Assembly (NCBI RefSeq): GCF_015356115.1 | Contig: NZ_CP063056.1 | Location: 1,736,001-1,800,000, forward strand | Reading direction: 5' to 3' | Length of the DNA stretch: 64,000 nt | Origin: Rodentibacter haemolyticus | Lineage (GTDB): Bacteria > Pseudomonadota > Gammaproteobacteria > Enterobacterales > Pasteurellaceae | Shown here: in pieces, positions 46,894-55,748 of the stretch | How positions within the stretch are numbered: position 1 is the first letter of the stretch | Layout of the letters: every line of letters begins with the position of its first letter | Notes under the pieces: generated by a model | Database searches by the model: none | Told to the model about the DNA's origin: nothing | The model's input: only the letters and a program-made list of their open reading frames with translations | Program-made: the position numbers and the translations under genes

Positions 46894-48891
46894 TTAAAGA
46901 ATTTCTTTTGCTGTGGCTACGATGTTATCTACGGTAAAGCCGAACAATTTAAATAATTGCTCAGCCGGTGCGGATTCGCCGAAGCCGTTCATTCCCACGA
47001 TACGACCGTTAAAGCCCACGTATTTGTACCAGAAATCCGAAATACCGGCTTCGATTGCAATACGTTTTGTCACTGATGACGGCAATACGCTTTCGCGGTA
47101 AGCCGCATCTTGTTTATCAAAACGATTCGTACTTGGCATAGAAACCACACGTACATTTTTCCCTTCCGCACTTAACACTTCGGCGGATTTCACGGCAAGT
47201 TCAACTTCTGAGCCGGTTGCTATTAAGATTAGATCCGGTGTGCCGACACAATCTTTCAGGATATATGCACCACGTGCTACATTTGCCAATTGCTCGGAAG
47301 TGCGGTCCATTTGCGCTAAGTTTTGGCGGGTGAAAATCAAGGCACTTGGCCCCTCTTTACGCTCAACCGCTTGTTGCCATGCAATTGCCGATTCAACTTG
47401 ATCACAAGGACGCCATGTTTCAAGATTTGGGATCAAACGTAACGAAGCGGTTTGTTCCACCGGTTGGTGGGTCGGACCGTCTTCACCTAAGCCGATTGAA
47501 TCGTGAGTATATACAAATAATGCACGTTGTTTCATTAACGCCGCCATACGCACCGCATTGTGAGCGTATTCATAGAACATTAAGAAAGTTGCGCCGTAAG
47601 GAATAAAACCACCGTGTAATGCGATACCGTTCATTATGGCGGACATACCAAATTCACGTACACCGTAGTTGACGTAGTTACCGTCAACATTTTCGTGTGC
47701 GCGAATTGGTTTTGAGCCGCTCCATAACGTTAAGTTAGAACTTGCTAAATCCGCAGAACCGCCTAAAAATTCAGGTAATAGGCGGGCATAAGCTTCAATC
47801 GCATTTTGGGAGGCTTTACGGCTTGCAATACTTGCCGGATTAGCTTGTAATTTTTCAATAAAGGCTTTGGATTCAGCCGCCCAAGTCGCCGGTAATTCGC
47901 CTGTTACGCGACGTTTAAATTCCGCAGCCAATTCAGGATAGGCTTTTTCGTAGGCAGAAAATTTCTCTTCCCAAGATTTTTCCGCTTCCGCACCTTTTAC
48001 TTTTGCATCCCATTGTGCATAGTATTCGGCAGGGATTTCAAATGGTGCGTAATCCCAATTCAAGGCTTTACGTGTTAAAGCGATTTCTTCATCACCGAGC
48101 GGCGCACCGTGGGAATCGTGTGAGCCTGATTTATTCGGTGAACCAAAACCAATGATTGTTTTGCAAATAATTAAAGTCGGTTTTTCTTTTTCCGCTTGTG
48201 CTAATATGGTTGCTGCACGAATTTGTTCCGCATCGTGACCATCGACATTGCGGATCACCTGCCAGCCATAAGCCTCAAAACGTGCTGCGGTATCATCGCT
48301 AAACCAGCCGTCAACATGACCGTCAATAGAAATATTATTGTCATCATAGAAAGCGATTAATTTACCTAAACCGAGTGTTCCCGCTAAAGAACAAGCTTCG
48401 TGTGAAACGCCTTCCATTAAACAACCGTCACCTAAGAACACATAAGTATAGTGATCTACAATATCATGCCCTTCACGGTTAAATTGACCGGCAAGGGTTT
48501 TCTCGGCAATCGCCATACCTACTGCATTAGTGATACCTTGACCTAACGGGCCTGTCGTGGTTTCTACACCCGGCGCATAACCGTATTCCGGGTGGCCCGG
48601 TGTTTTAGAATGCAATTGGCGGAATTGTTTTAAATCTTCAATGGATAAATCATAGCCTGTTAGGTGCAATAGGCTGTAAATCAACATAGAGCCGTGTCCG
48701 TTAGACAACACGAAACGGTCACGATCCGCCCATTTCGGATTGGTCGGATTATGTTTTAAAAAATCACGCCATAAAACTTCGGCGATATCTGCCATGCCCA
48801 TAGGCGCTCCCGGGTGACCGGATTTTGCTTTTTGCACGGCATCCATTGATAAAAAACGAATTGCGTTGGCTAATTGTCTACGAGTTGCCAT
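46894..48891 (-). CDS. tkt: Transketolase
   Basis: A 665-residue thiamine-diphosphate enzyme moving two-carbon units in the pentose phosphate pathway. GPLGQGITNAVGMAIAEKTL, the ThDP-binding GDGCLMEGVSHEACSLAG...DDNNISIDG and the C-terminal GEDGPTHQPVEQTASLR are all present. It is convergent with uvrA. One chance Actinobacillus-type uptake 9-mer lies inside it (47366-47374). Confidence 0.97.
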   Translation of the reverse strand: MATRRQLANAIRFLSMDAVQKAKSGHPGAPMGMADIAEVLWRDFLKHNPTNPKWADRDRFVLSNGHGSMLIYSLLHLTGYDLSIEDLKQFRQLHSKTPGHPEYGYAPGVETTTGPLGQGITNAVGMAIAEKTLAGQFNREGHDIVDHYTYVFLGDGCLMEGVSHEACSLAGTLGLGKLIAFYDDNNISIDGHVDGWFSDDTAARFEAYGWQVIRNVDGHDAEQIRAATILAQAEKEKPTLIICKTIIGFGSPNKSGSHDSHGAPLGDEEIALTRKALNWDYAPFEIPAEYYAQWDAKVKGAEAEKSWEEKFSAYEKAYPELAAEFKRRVTGELPATWAAESKAFIEKLQANPASIASRKASQNAIEAYARLLPEFLGGSADLASSNLTLWSGSKPIRAHENVDGNYVNYGVREFGMSAIMNGIALHGGFIPYGATFLMFYEYAHNAVRMAALMKQRALFVYTHDSIGLGEDGPTHQPVEQTASLRLIPNLETWRPCDQVESAIAWQQAVERKEGPSALIFTRQNLAQMDRTSEQLANVARGAYILKDCVGTPDLILIATGSEVELAVKSAEVLSAEGKNVRVVSMPSTNRFDKQDAAYRESVLPSSVTKRIAIEAGISDFWYKYVGFNGRIVGMNGFGESAPAEQLFKLFGFTVDNIVATAKEIL

Positions 48892-48996
48892 ATTGTTCTC
48901 CTGTGTGAAAAAATCGCTTCGGCTATTCTACCCTATTTACTGCAAGGCAGAGGTAATTAATTCAATTTTTATGTAATAGTTTTGATCTATCGTAAA

Positions 48997-49668
48997 TTAT
49001 GTTCTACGGCGTCTTAAATGATAACGTTGGCTGTTTGATTTAATCGGTAAATTGACCGCTCTTTTTGGCTCGTGCGATACACGGTAAGCACGGCGATAAT
49101 GACTTATAAAATAATGGACGGAACTTGCCAACACGATGCCAAGTAAAAACACAATGATTAACTCTCCGTAAAGTCGGCTGAAAATTTGATTGATTTTACT
49201 TTGGGAAGATTGGGCATACTGTGCATCAAAGGTTACACGTAAAAAGCCTTTAATACCGAAATTTGAATAAATCGGCTCAACAATTTGTCGGCGGTTCTTC
49301 TCTCTCTCGCCTTCCTCTGCGAGTCCTAAATGCGTTCGCAAATTTTCAGAACCGGTACTTTGTGCTAATAATTTTCCCTGCGCATCATAAATTGAAGCAT
49401 CGAGGACAAAATGTTCTTGCACCAAATTATCAAGATTTTCCCTTAGTTTTTCAGACTGCGCATTATTCACCAATAAAACGGAAAATAAATTTGTCTGCTG
49501 ACGTACTAAAATATGGGATAAATTGGAAACCTGACTTATACCGGCAAGTTGTGAGCCTATCTTAAACTGTTGCACCCCGAACAAAATCACACTCAATGCC
49601 CCCGAACTAAGAAGGATGATTAGCGCAAGCATAAGCGATTTTGTCAGTTTTTCTTTGGTTAAACGCAA
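48997..49668 (-). CDS. YtjB/SMP family membrane protein
   Basis: A 223-residue inner-membrane protein with helices at about residues 10-32 and 165-187 enclosing a periplasmic domain (LDASIYDAQGKLLAQSTGSE), and a very basic C-terminus (YHLRRRRT). This is the layout of the SMP_2 family (E. coli YtjB). It is divergent from serB with a 69-base gap, the same pairing as in E. coli. The function is unknown. Confidence 0.8.
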   Translation of the reverse strand: MRLTKEKLTKSLMLALIILLSSGALSVILFGVQQFKIGSQLAGISQVSNLSHILVRQQTNLFSVLLVNNAQSEKLRENLDNLVQEHFVLDASIYDAQGKLLAQSTGSENLRTHLGLAEEGEREKNRRQIVEPIYSNFGIKGFLRVTFDAQYAQSSQSKINQIFSRLYGELIIVFLLGIVLASSVHYFISHYRRAYRVSHEPKRAVNLPIKSNSQRYHLRRRRT

Positions 49669-49737
49669 GTTATTTTCCCCAATTAGCCATTAAATCGGCT
49701 AGAATAGTTTCAAGTTTTACAATTTACAGGATTTTCT

Positions 49738-50682
49738 ATGCAAATTCAAAACCTTGCAAGCATTACGCAAAAATATTCCTCATTTCCGACCGCACTTTTG
49801 CCAAATGAAACAATTCTTTCGACCAAAGATGCTTTCATTCTTTACGGTAAAACTTTAAATCTAACCGCACTTTCCGAATTTCAACAAAAGTGCGGTCAAA
49901 ATTTCCAATGTTTTGACGTATGGAACGTGGCTCAAAATACCGTGGTATTATTGAAAGGCGAATGGCAAGAAACGTGCCTTTCAAGCGCACACGAACTTGG
50001 ATTAGACATTGCCCTTCTCGATTTTGATGCAAAATTATCAGAAAAAGGCCTATTGGTAATGGATATGGATTCCACCGCCATTCAAATTGAATGTATTGAT
50101 GAAATTGCAAAACTTGCCGGCACCGGCGAATCGGTTTCGGCAATCACAGAAAGTGCAATGCGTGGTGAATTAGATTTTGAACAAAGTTTGCGCCGCCGTG
50201 TCGCCACATTAAAAGATGCGCCTGAAAGCATTTTACAAACGGTTCGATCCTCATTGCCATTAATGCCGGGCTTGGTTGAAACGATTCAAACCTTGCAACA
50301 ATATGGTTGGAAGACCGCTATTGCCTCCGGTGGTTTCACCTATTTTGCGGATTATTTAAAAACATTGTTGAAGCTGGATTTTGCCGTTTCAAATCAATTC
50401 GATATTGTGGACGGTAAATTGACAGGCTTAGTGAAAGGCGAAGTTGTCGATGCACCATACAAAGCCGATACGCTTCAACGTTTACGTGATGAATACAAAA
50501 TCAAGCCCCAAAATACGATTGCCATCGGAGACGGCGCAAATGACTTGGCGATGATGAACGTTGCGGGTTTAGGCGTCGCTTTTCACGCCAAACCGAAAGT
50601 ACAACAGCAAGCTCAAATTGTGGTAAACTTCGCCGACTTGACCGCACTTTTATGTCTTCTAAGTGCAAACGATAAAATTTAA
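49738..50682 (+). CDS. serB: Phosphoserine phosphatase
   Basis: A 314-residue HAD-superfamily enzyme performing the last step of serine synthesis. The catalytic motif is DMDSTAIQIECIDE with nucleophile D109 and acid/base D111. Motif III/IV is GDGANDLAMM, and SGGFTYFADYL supports the substrate pocket. An N-terminal ACT-like part precedes. The gene carries four Haemophilus-type uptake signals in its coding sequence (49789, 49864, 49888, 50641). Confidence 0.97.
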   Translation: MQIQNLASITQKYSSFPTALLPNETILSTKDAFILYGKTLNLTALSEFQQKCGQNFQCFDVWNVAQNTVVLLKGEWQETCLSSAHELGLDIALLDFDAKLSEKGLLVMDMDSTAIQIECIDEIAKLAGTGESVSAITESAMRGELDFEQSLRRRVATLKDAPESILQTVRSSLPLMPGLVETIQTLQQYGWKTAIASGGFTYFADYLKTLLKLDFAVSNQFDIVDGKLTGLVKGEVVDAPYKADTLQRLRDEYKIKPQNTIAIGDGANDLAMMNVAGLGVAFHAKPKVQQQAQIVVNFADLTALLCLLSANDKI

Positions 50683-50703
50683 CTATTTAATGGGAGAAAC
50701 ATT

Positions 50704-51195
50704 ATGCCGTCTTTTGATATTGTCTCTGAAATTACGATGCATGAAGTACGTAATGCGGTAGAAAATGCAAACCGCGTTTTAAGCACCCGCTATGATTTCA
50801 GAGGAGTCGAAGCCATCATCGAACTTAACGAAAAAAATGAAACGGTAAAAGTGACTACCGAATCCGAGTTCCAACTTGAACAATTGATTGAGATCTTAAT
50901 CGCTGCTTTTGTAAAACGAGGGATTGAACATGCCTCATTGGATATTCCAACGGAAAGCGAACACCACGGTAAACTTTACACGAAAGAAATTAAGCTCAAA
51001 CAAGGGATTGAAACCGAGACGGCAAAAAAAATCACAAAATTAGTGAAAGATGCCAAAATCAAAGTTCAAACCCAAATTCAAGGCGATCAAGTGCGTGTAA
51101 CCGGTAAATCACGTGATGATTTACAAACCGTGATTCAATTAGTAAAAAACGCAGAACTCGGACAACCGTTCCAGTTTAATAATTTTAGAGATTAA
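50704..51195 (+). CDS. yajQ: YajQ family nucleotide-binding protein
   Basis: A 163-residue protein starting MPSFDIVSEITMHEVRNAVE, a hallmark of YajQ (two RNP-like domains). Members bind nucleotides, with c-di-GMP binding shown in Xanthomonas. It lies 21 bases behind serB, so may be co-transcribed. Confidence 0.95.
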   Translation: MPSFDIVSEITMHEVRNAVENANRVLSTRYDFRGVEAIIELNEKNETVKVTTESEFQLEQLIEILIAAFVKRGIEHASLDIPTESEHHGKLYTKEIKLKQGIETETAKKITKLVKDAKIKVQTQIQGDQVRVTGKSRDDLQTVIQLVKNAELGQPFQFNNFRD

Positions 51196-51214
51196 GCGGA
51201 CTTTTTCTAATATT

Positions 51215-51310
51215 TATTTGGGTAGGGTGCGTTGATCTTTGCGTAAAGCTCTATTTCATCATTAAACCCTCTATTGGTGCGTTACGGTTTAGCCTAACGA
51301 AAAGTAACGC
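51215..51310. repeat. Dispersed repeat, partial copy
   Basis: Contains GGTAGGGTGCGTTGATCTTT followed by GCGTAAAG, and later GGTGCGTTACGGTTTAGCCT, the arms of the palindromic core found in the two USS-bounded elements. Confidence 0.6.
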
Positions 51311-51387
51311 AAAATGTGAAAAAAGTGCGATCGGAAAAATACAACGTTTTTTGACCGCACTTTGTATTTTCCATCCCCCTGATAATA

Positions 51388-51416
51388 TTGATAACCCCTC
51401 CTAATTTTGCTAGAAT
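51388..51416 (+). promoter_or_regulatory. Sigma-70 promoter ahead of the glycine riboswitch
   Basis: TTGATA (51388-51393), a spacer of exactly 17 bases, and TAGAAT (51411-51416). Transcription would begin near 51423, about 40 bases before the aptamers. Confidence 0.75.
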
Positions 51417-51460
51417 TCGCCCCGTTTTTTCTGGTATATCAGTGAAAAATGAGTTCGGAT

Positions 51461-51656
51461 GAAGGTAGCTGGAGAGTGGGGAATTGACCCCACGCCGACG
51501 ATGTAAAATCTTTCAGGCGCGCGTAAGCGCAGGGACTGTTACTGGACGAACCCTTGGAGAGATCCGTTGCACAAATGTGTGAATGGACGCCGAAGGCGCA
51601 AAAGAGCGGTCGTTTTTAACGCCGTTTTTCAAACGCTCAGGCAAAAGGACAGGGGC
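51461..51656 (+). ncRNA. Tandem glycine riboswitch (two aptamers)
   Basis: Two consecutive gcvT-type glycine aptamers. Aptamer 1 (about 51461-51549) has GGTAGCTGGAGAG, CACGCCGACGATGTAAA and TTTCAGGCGC...AGGGAC. Aptamer 2 (about 51550-51656) has TTGGAGAGATCC, ACGCCGAAGGCGCAA and CTCAGGCAAAAGGACAGGGG. They lie just upstream of an alanine/glycine:cation symporter. Glycine riboswitches are known before such symporters and before gcv operons. Confidence 0.93.
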
Positions 51657-51702
51657 TAAAAGACAATCTGTATTTTTCTTTTCTCACGGATTCTTTTCGT
51701 CT

Positions 51703-51737
51703 CCTTGTCGCGTTTTATTGTTTTTCAGACGACGAGG
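51703..51737 (+). promoter_or_regulatory. Candidate anti-Shine-Dalgarno helix of the riboswitch
   Basis: CCTTGTCG (51703-51710) can pair with CGACGAGG (51730-51737, one G-U), which contains the ribosome-binding site of the symporter gene. This suggests a translation-level switch. No terminator is apparent between aptamer and start codon. Confidence 0.5.
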
Positions 51738-51744
51738 AATCAAA

Positions 51745-53112
51745 ATGTCATTGACGACAATTTTATCAGCTATTGATAGCTTCATTTGGGGCCCACCGTT
51801 ATTAATTTTGTTATCCGGTACGGGGCTTTATCTCACTTTGCGTTTAGGATTTATTCAAATTCGTTATTTACCACGTGCACTCGGTTATTTATTTAAAAAA
51901 GATCGTGGTGGAAAAGGGGACGTCTCTTCCTTTGCCGCACTTTGCACGGCGTTGGCGGCAACAATTGGTACGGGCAATATCGTTGGTGTGGCAACCGCTG
52001 TTCAAGCCGGGGGGCCGGGGGCGATCTTTTGGATGTGGCTCGTTGCATTGCTTGGAATGGCGACCAAATATGCCGAATGTTTGCTTGCGGTGAAATATCG
52101 TGTGAGAGATCGCCGTGGGTTTATGTCCGGCGGGCCAATGTACTATATTGAACAGGGGTTAGGCATCAAATGGTTGGCAAAAATGTTCGCCGTATTCGGC
52201 GTGTTGGTGGCATTTTTCGGCATCGGCACCTTTCCGCAAGTGAACGCAATTACGCACGCAATGGAAGATACCTTTCATATTCCGGTTGTTGTTACTGCGA
52301 TTATCGTAACGGTATTGGTTGCGATGATTATTTTGGGCGGTGTAAAACGTATTGCGACAACATCCTCTATTATCGTTCCTTTTATGGCGATTTCTTATGT
52401 GCTTGTTTCCGTTATCATTATTTTACTCAACTGGGAAAAGGTACCGGACGCTGTTTGGTTGATTATCCATAGCGCATTTAATCCGCAATCGGCTTTAGGT
52501 GGCGCATTAGGTTTTACCGTGATGAAAGCGATTCAATCGGGGGTGGCAAGGGGGATTTTCTCGAATGAATCAGGGTTAGGAAGTGCGCCGATTGCCGCTG
52601 CCGCCGCCCAAACCCGAGAACCTGTTCGTCAGGGCTTAATCTCTATGACGGGCACTTTCTTAGACACGATCATTGTATGCACGATGACTGGAATCGTGTT
52701 AGTGCTTACCGGTGCATGGAGTAATCCGACACTTGCCGGCGCAACGGTAACGAATGCGGCGTTTTCACAAGGTTTAGGCTCTCCGATAGGGGCGACTATC
52801 GTAACGATCGGCTTATTATTTTTTGCATTTACCACCATTTTAGGTTGGTGCTACTACGGTGAACGTTGCTTTGTTTATTTAGTCGGCACACGCGGTATTC
52901 GTTTATACCGTTTGGTATTTATTATACTGGTGGGAATCGGCTCGTTCTTAAAACTGGATTTAATCTGGATTCTTGCGGATATTGTGAACGGTTTAATGGC
53001 ATTCCCGAACTTGATTGCTTTAATCGGATTGCGTAAAGTCGTTATTGAAGAAACAAAAGACTATTTTGCCCGTTTAAAAATTAATCATCACGATCAGGAT
53101 GAGGTAATTTGA
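51745..53112 (+). CDS. Alanine or glycine:cation symporter (AGCS family)
   Basis: A 455-residue sodium-coupled amino-acid symporter with about 11 helices. Family signatures include AALCTALAATIGTGNIVGVA, GGPGAIFWMWLVALLGMATK and IFSNESGLGSAPIAAAAA. The start at ATG 51745 (MSLTTILSAIDSFIWGPPLL) is preceded by GACGAGGAATCAAA. An upstream in-frame ATG would overlap the riboswitch and encode no family sequence. The glycine riboswitch suggests a glycine-responsive role. Confidence 0.93.
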   Translation: MSLTTILSAIDSFIWGPPLLILLSGTGLYLTLRLGFIQIRYLPRALGYLFKKDRGGKGDVSSFAALCTALAATIGTGNIVGVATAVQAGGPGAIFWMWLVALLGMATKYAECLLAVKYRVRDRRGFMSGGPMYYIEQGLGIKWLAKMFAVFGVLVAFFGIGTFPQVNAITHAMEDTFHIPVVVTAIIVTVLVAMIILGGVKRIATTSSIIVPFMAISYVLVSVIIILLNWEKVPDAVWLIIHSAFNPQSALGGALGFTVMKAIQSGVARGIFSNESGLGSAPIAAAAAQTREPVRQGLISMTGTFLDTIIVCTMTGIVLVLTGAWSNPTLAGATVTNAAFSQGLGSPIGATIVTIGLLFFAFTTILGWCYYGERCFVYLVGTRGIRLYRLVFIILVGIGSFLKLDLIWILADIVNGLMAFPNLIALIGLRKVVIEETKDYFARLKINHHDQDEVI

Positions 53113-53136
53113 TTCCGAATATACTTTATTCATTTG

Positions 53137-53158
53137 GGGCTGGAAGCAGCCCTTTTTT
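53137..53158 (+). terminator. Terminator behind the symporter gene
   Basis: GGGCTG GAAG CAGCCC followed by TTTTTT: a textbook rho-independent terminator. Confidence 0.93.
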
Positions 53159-53174
53159 GTGGAGGCAAAAATGG

Positions 53175-53201
53175 AAAAAGCCACTGAAATCGGTGGCTTT
53201 T
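53175..53201. terminator. Second hairpin, likely terminator
   Basis: AAAAAGCCAC and GTGGCTTTTA form a stem around a TGAAATCG loop. It works as a terminator on both strands, so it may also end the minus-strand toxin frame. Confidence 0.7.
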
Positions 53202-53227
53202 ATATTAGAAATTGTCACGTAAAGGAA

Positions 53228-53696
53228 TTAAATTTTTAATTCCTGATGATAATTCTTTAATATTGTAAGTTTATATTTAGCATCTAAAATCTTTTTGTAT
53301 TTAACTTGTGCAATATATGTATCTACATACTTCTTAAATTCTCGGCGAATTTTTTGTCCTGTGCTTTAATGAATAAGAATTCCTCTGTCTTTTTTAATAT
53401 TACACGGTCATCCTTTAAGTATTTTTCATCAGTGATTAGTCTCGCTTTAGAAAAATCGATTTCTTTAAAACGTCCTTTATTATCCTCATTTTCTATTGTT
53501 TTGATTTCTACTCCATCACATTCAGGTAAGTTTGATCTTAAAGGTCGGGCAAAATTTAATCCTTTTACTCTTACCAACAGTACACAGTAAGGCCTAGTAA
53601 CTTTTTTAAAATTTCAGTTAAATTTGGAGCGATTTCTCTATAAAACTCATCTGATAGGTATCTTAACTCAAAATCCAGTGCAGTTATATTAAGCAT
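53228..53696 (-). pseudogene. TenpN-like type III toxin, interrupted at two A6 tracts
   Basis: On the minus strand ATG 53696 opens MLNITALDFELRYLSDEFYR and runs to a stop in GLTVYCW. At TTA AAA AAG (A6 at 53607-53602) a -1 shift gives LKKVTRPYCVLLVRVKGLNF then ARPLRSNLPE and DFSKARLITDEKYLKDD. At a second A6 tract (53355-53350, GAC AAA AAA TTC) another -1 shift continues with IRREFKKYVDTYIAQVKYKK to a TAA at 53228-53230. The joined protein, about 155 residues, resembles the TenpN/ToxN group of endoribonuclease toxins (VKG-LNFARPLRSNLP, the conserved DFSKA block). The first site is the dnaX-type slippery heptamer A AAA AAG. Both could instead be decay or homopolymer sequencing errors. No tandem-repeat antitoxin is visible upstream. 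Confidence 0.6.
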
Positions 53697-54062
53697 TTAT
53701 TTTCCTTATAGAAAACCCCTTAACCCATAAGAACTACATACCTATTGAGCTATGTGTTTTTTTATTGTGGGCATGCTCTAGCGCCACATCCATGGAGTAT
53801 GGCTTATAGGTAAGAATGTCAATTATGAAGATGACTTTAGTTTATGCAATTTTGGATTCCACATCTAAGGCTTTATCTTTGCTCAATTCGCCATAATAAC
53901 AACTTTTCTTAAAAAGAAAATCACCAATGTTCAGAAATTAGAGCTAGATCATATTTTTAAAAATTTACTAAAAAATGACTTGAAAAAGCCCCTCGCTAAG
54001 ACTATTTTGGTATTAAATCAAACCGAACCGAAAGGTTCTAACAACGCGAAGAGGTAAATGCT
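53697..54062. other. Non-coding stretch upstream of the toxin frame and of raiA
   Basis: 366 AT-rich bases. On the minus strand there is a short open stretch at about 53835-53930 ending in YGELSKDKALDVESKIA, possibly the tail of a lost gene. I searched for the roughly 35-45-base tandem repeats typical of type III antitoxin RNA and saw none. The raiA promoter must lie here, on the other strand. Confidence 0.5.
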
Positions 54063-54383
54063 ATGACATTAAATATTACCAGTAAACAAATGGAAATCAC
54101 TCCTGCAATTCGTGAGCATGTGGAAAGCCGTTTAGCAAAACTAGAAAAATGGCATACACAGTTGATTAGTCCGCATTTTGTACTGAATAAAGTACCGAAT
54201 GGTTTTACTGTCGAGGCATCTATCGGCACACCGATTGGCAATCTGCTTGCCAGTGCCACAAGCGATGATATGTACAAAGCCATCAATGAAGTGGAAGAAA
54301 AATTAGAACGTCAGCTTAATAAATTACAACACAAAGGCGAAGCCCGCCGAGCTGACGAACGTTTGAAAGATTCTTTTGAATAA
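54063..54383 (+). CDS. raiA: Ribosome hibernation/stationary-phase inhibitor (RaiA/YfiA type)
   Basis: A 106-residue protein of the short HPF/RaiA family: TLNITSKQMEITPAIREHVE, FTVEASIGTPIGNLLASATS, DDMYKAINEVEEKLERQLNK and a basic tail. These factors bind the 30S tRNA and mRNA channels and silence ribosomes in stationary phase or stress. The start follows AAGAGGTAAATGCT. It is convergent with rhlB, a dispersed-repeat relic lying between them. Confidence 0.93.
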   Translation: MTLNITSKQMEITPAIREHVESRLAKLEKWHTQLISPHFVLNKVPNGFTVEASIGTPIGNLLASATSDDMYKAINEVEEKLERQLNKLQHKGEARRADERLKDSFE

Positions 54384-54397
54384 CTCTTTTATTGAAA

Positions 54398-54440
54398 GAT
54401 AAAAGGTGCGTTATGCCTACGGCTAACACACCCTACAAAA
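54398..54440. repeat. Dispersed repeat, short relic
   Basis: AAGGTGCGTTATGCCTACGG then CTAACACACCCTACAAAA: the palindromic core of the dispersed repeat between the convergent raiA and rhlB. Confidence 0.6.
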
Positions 54441-54497
54441 CGGCTAAATAATATCGGAGAAACGGTTGATCCTTATTGAGTGATCAGCCGTTTTTAT

Positions 54498-55748
54498 TTA
54501 TCTTTGGTGAGAGGAACGATTTTTCATCGTTGGTCGGAAATTATTGCTACGTGATTTTAAGCGCAACGGTTTTGGCAAACTCAGTAAAGATGCCGGATCA
54601 TATTGGCTAACAGGAATGGAATGAGCAATATATTCCTCAATAGCAGGCAAATTCATCGCATATTCTTCGCAAGCAAAACTGATTGAAACACCACTCTCAC
54701 CGGCTCGTCCCGTACGCCCGATGCGGTGAACGTAATCTTCACGATCATCCGGCAAATCATAGTTAAACACGTGGGTAACATCTGAAATATGCAAACCGCG
54801 GGCGGCTACATCCGTTGCCACTAAAATATCTAAATTGCCGTCAGTAAATTGTTTTAACAAGGCGAGACGTTTTTTTTGTGCGATATCGCCCGTGAGTAAA
54901 CCGACACGATGCCCGTCTGCCGCCAAATACCCCCAAATTTCTTCACAACGGTGCTTTGTATTAGCAAACACAATACAGCGTTCAGGCCATTCTTCTTCCA
55001 TTAGAGTGAGTAAGAGAGCCATTTTGTCTTGATTAGAAGGATAAAATAATTCTTCTTTAATTCGATGTCCGGTTTTTTGCTCCGGTTCGATTTCGATATA
55101 TTCAGGATTATTCATATCTTCAAAGGCGAGTTCACGCACTTTGTAGGACAAAGTTGCGGAAAAAAGCATAGTTAAGCGTTCTTGTGGAGCAGGGCATTTA
55201 CGTAGTAAATAACGAATATCACGTATAAACCCAAGATCGAACATACGATCCGCCTCGTCTAACACCACAACTTGAATTTGATCTAAACGAATCACCCCTT
55301 GTTTTACATAGTCAATCACCCGCCCGGTCGTGCCGATTAAAATATCTACGCCACGCTCAATCGCTTGTAATTGTTTATCATAACCGTCCCCACCGTAAGC
55401 AAGTGCGGTTTTTAACCCGCTTGTTTTTACCATTAGTTCCGCATCATTGCTGATTTGCACCGCAAGTTCACGGGTTGGAGCGAGAATTAAAGCACGTGGT
55501 TGTTTGGAATTATGATTTTCGGCTTGATGGCTGAGTAAATGATGAAAAGTTGCCGTTAAGAACGCCATAGTTTTGCCCGTGCCGGTTTGTGCTTGACCGG
55601 CAATATCCTTACCTTGTAAGGTGATCGGTAAAGAAAGTGCCTGAATAGGCGTACAATATTCAAAACCCTTGCTTTGTAAGGCTCTCAGAACCTTAGGGTG
55701 GAGAGGAAAATCAGCGAAACGTTGCTGACTTAAATAATTTTGTTGCAT
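54498..55748 (-). CDS. rhlB: ATP-dependent RNA helicase RhlB
   Basis: A 416-residue DEAD-box helicase of the RhlB type (YLSQQRFADFPLHPKVLRAL, then TPIQALSLPITLQGKDIAGQ). Motifs I AQTGTGKT, II VLDEADRMFD, III FSATL, and VI YVHRIGRTGRAG are intact. It unwinds RNA for polynucleotide phosphorylase in the degradosome. The start at ATG 55748 matches the family; upstream in-frame codons are not conserved. Confidence 0.95.
   Translation of the reverse strand: MQQNYLSQQRFADFPLHPKVLRALQSKGFEYCTPIQALSLPITLQGKDIAGQAQTGTGKTMAFLTATFHHLLSHQAENHNSKQPRALILAPTRELAVQISNDAELMVKTSGLKTALAYGGDGYDKQLQAIERGVDILIGTTGRVIDYVKQGVIRLDQIQVVVLDEADRMFDLGFIRDIRYLLRKCPAPQERLTMLFSATLSYKVRELAFEDMNNPEYIEIEPEQKTGHRIKEELFYPSNQDKMALLLTLMEEEWPERCIVFANTKHRCEEIWGYLAADGHRVGLLTGDIAQKKRLALLKQFTDGNLDILVATDVAARGLHISDVTHVFNYDLPDDREDYVHRIGRTGRAGESGVSISFACEEYAMNLPAIEEYIAHSIPVSQYDPASLLSLPKPLRLKSRSNNFRPTMKNRSSHQR

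Noticed and set aside
47366..47374. ACAAGCGGT within tkt as evidence for import of tkt
   Set aside because: It is a single copy inside a conserved coding sequence without the extended flank; expected by chance.
51583..51744. N-terminal extension of the symporter
   Set aside because: The extra 54 codons overlap the second glycine aptamer and encode no family sequence; the start at 51745 with GACGAGG is preferred.
53697..54062. Type III antitoxin RNA repeat upstream of the TenpN-like frame
   Set aside because: I looked for tandem repeats of about 35-45 bases on the minus strand and found none; the locus is listed without an antitoxin.
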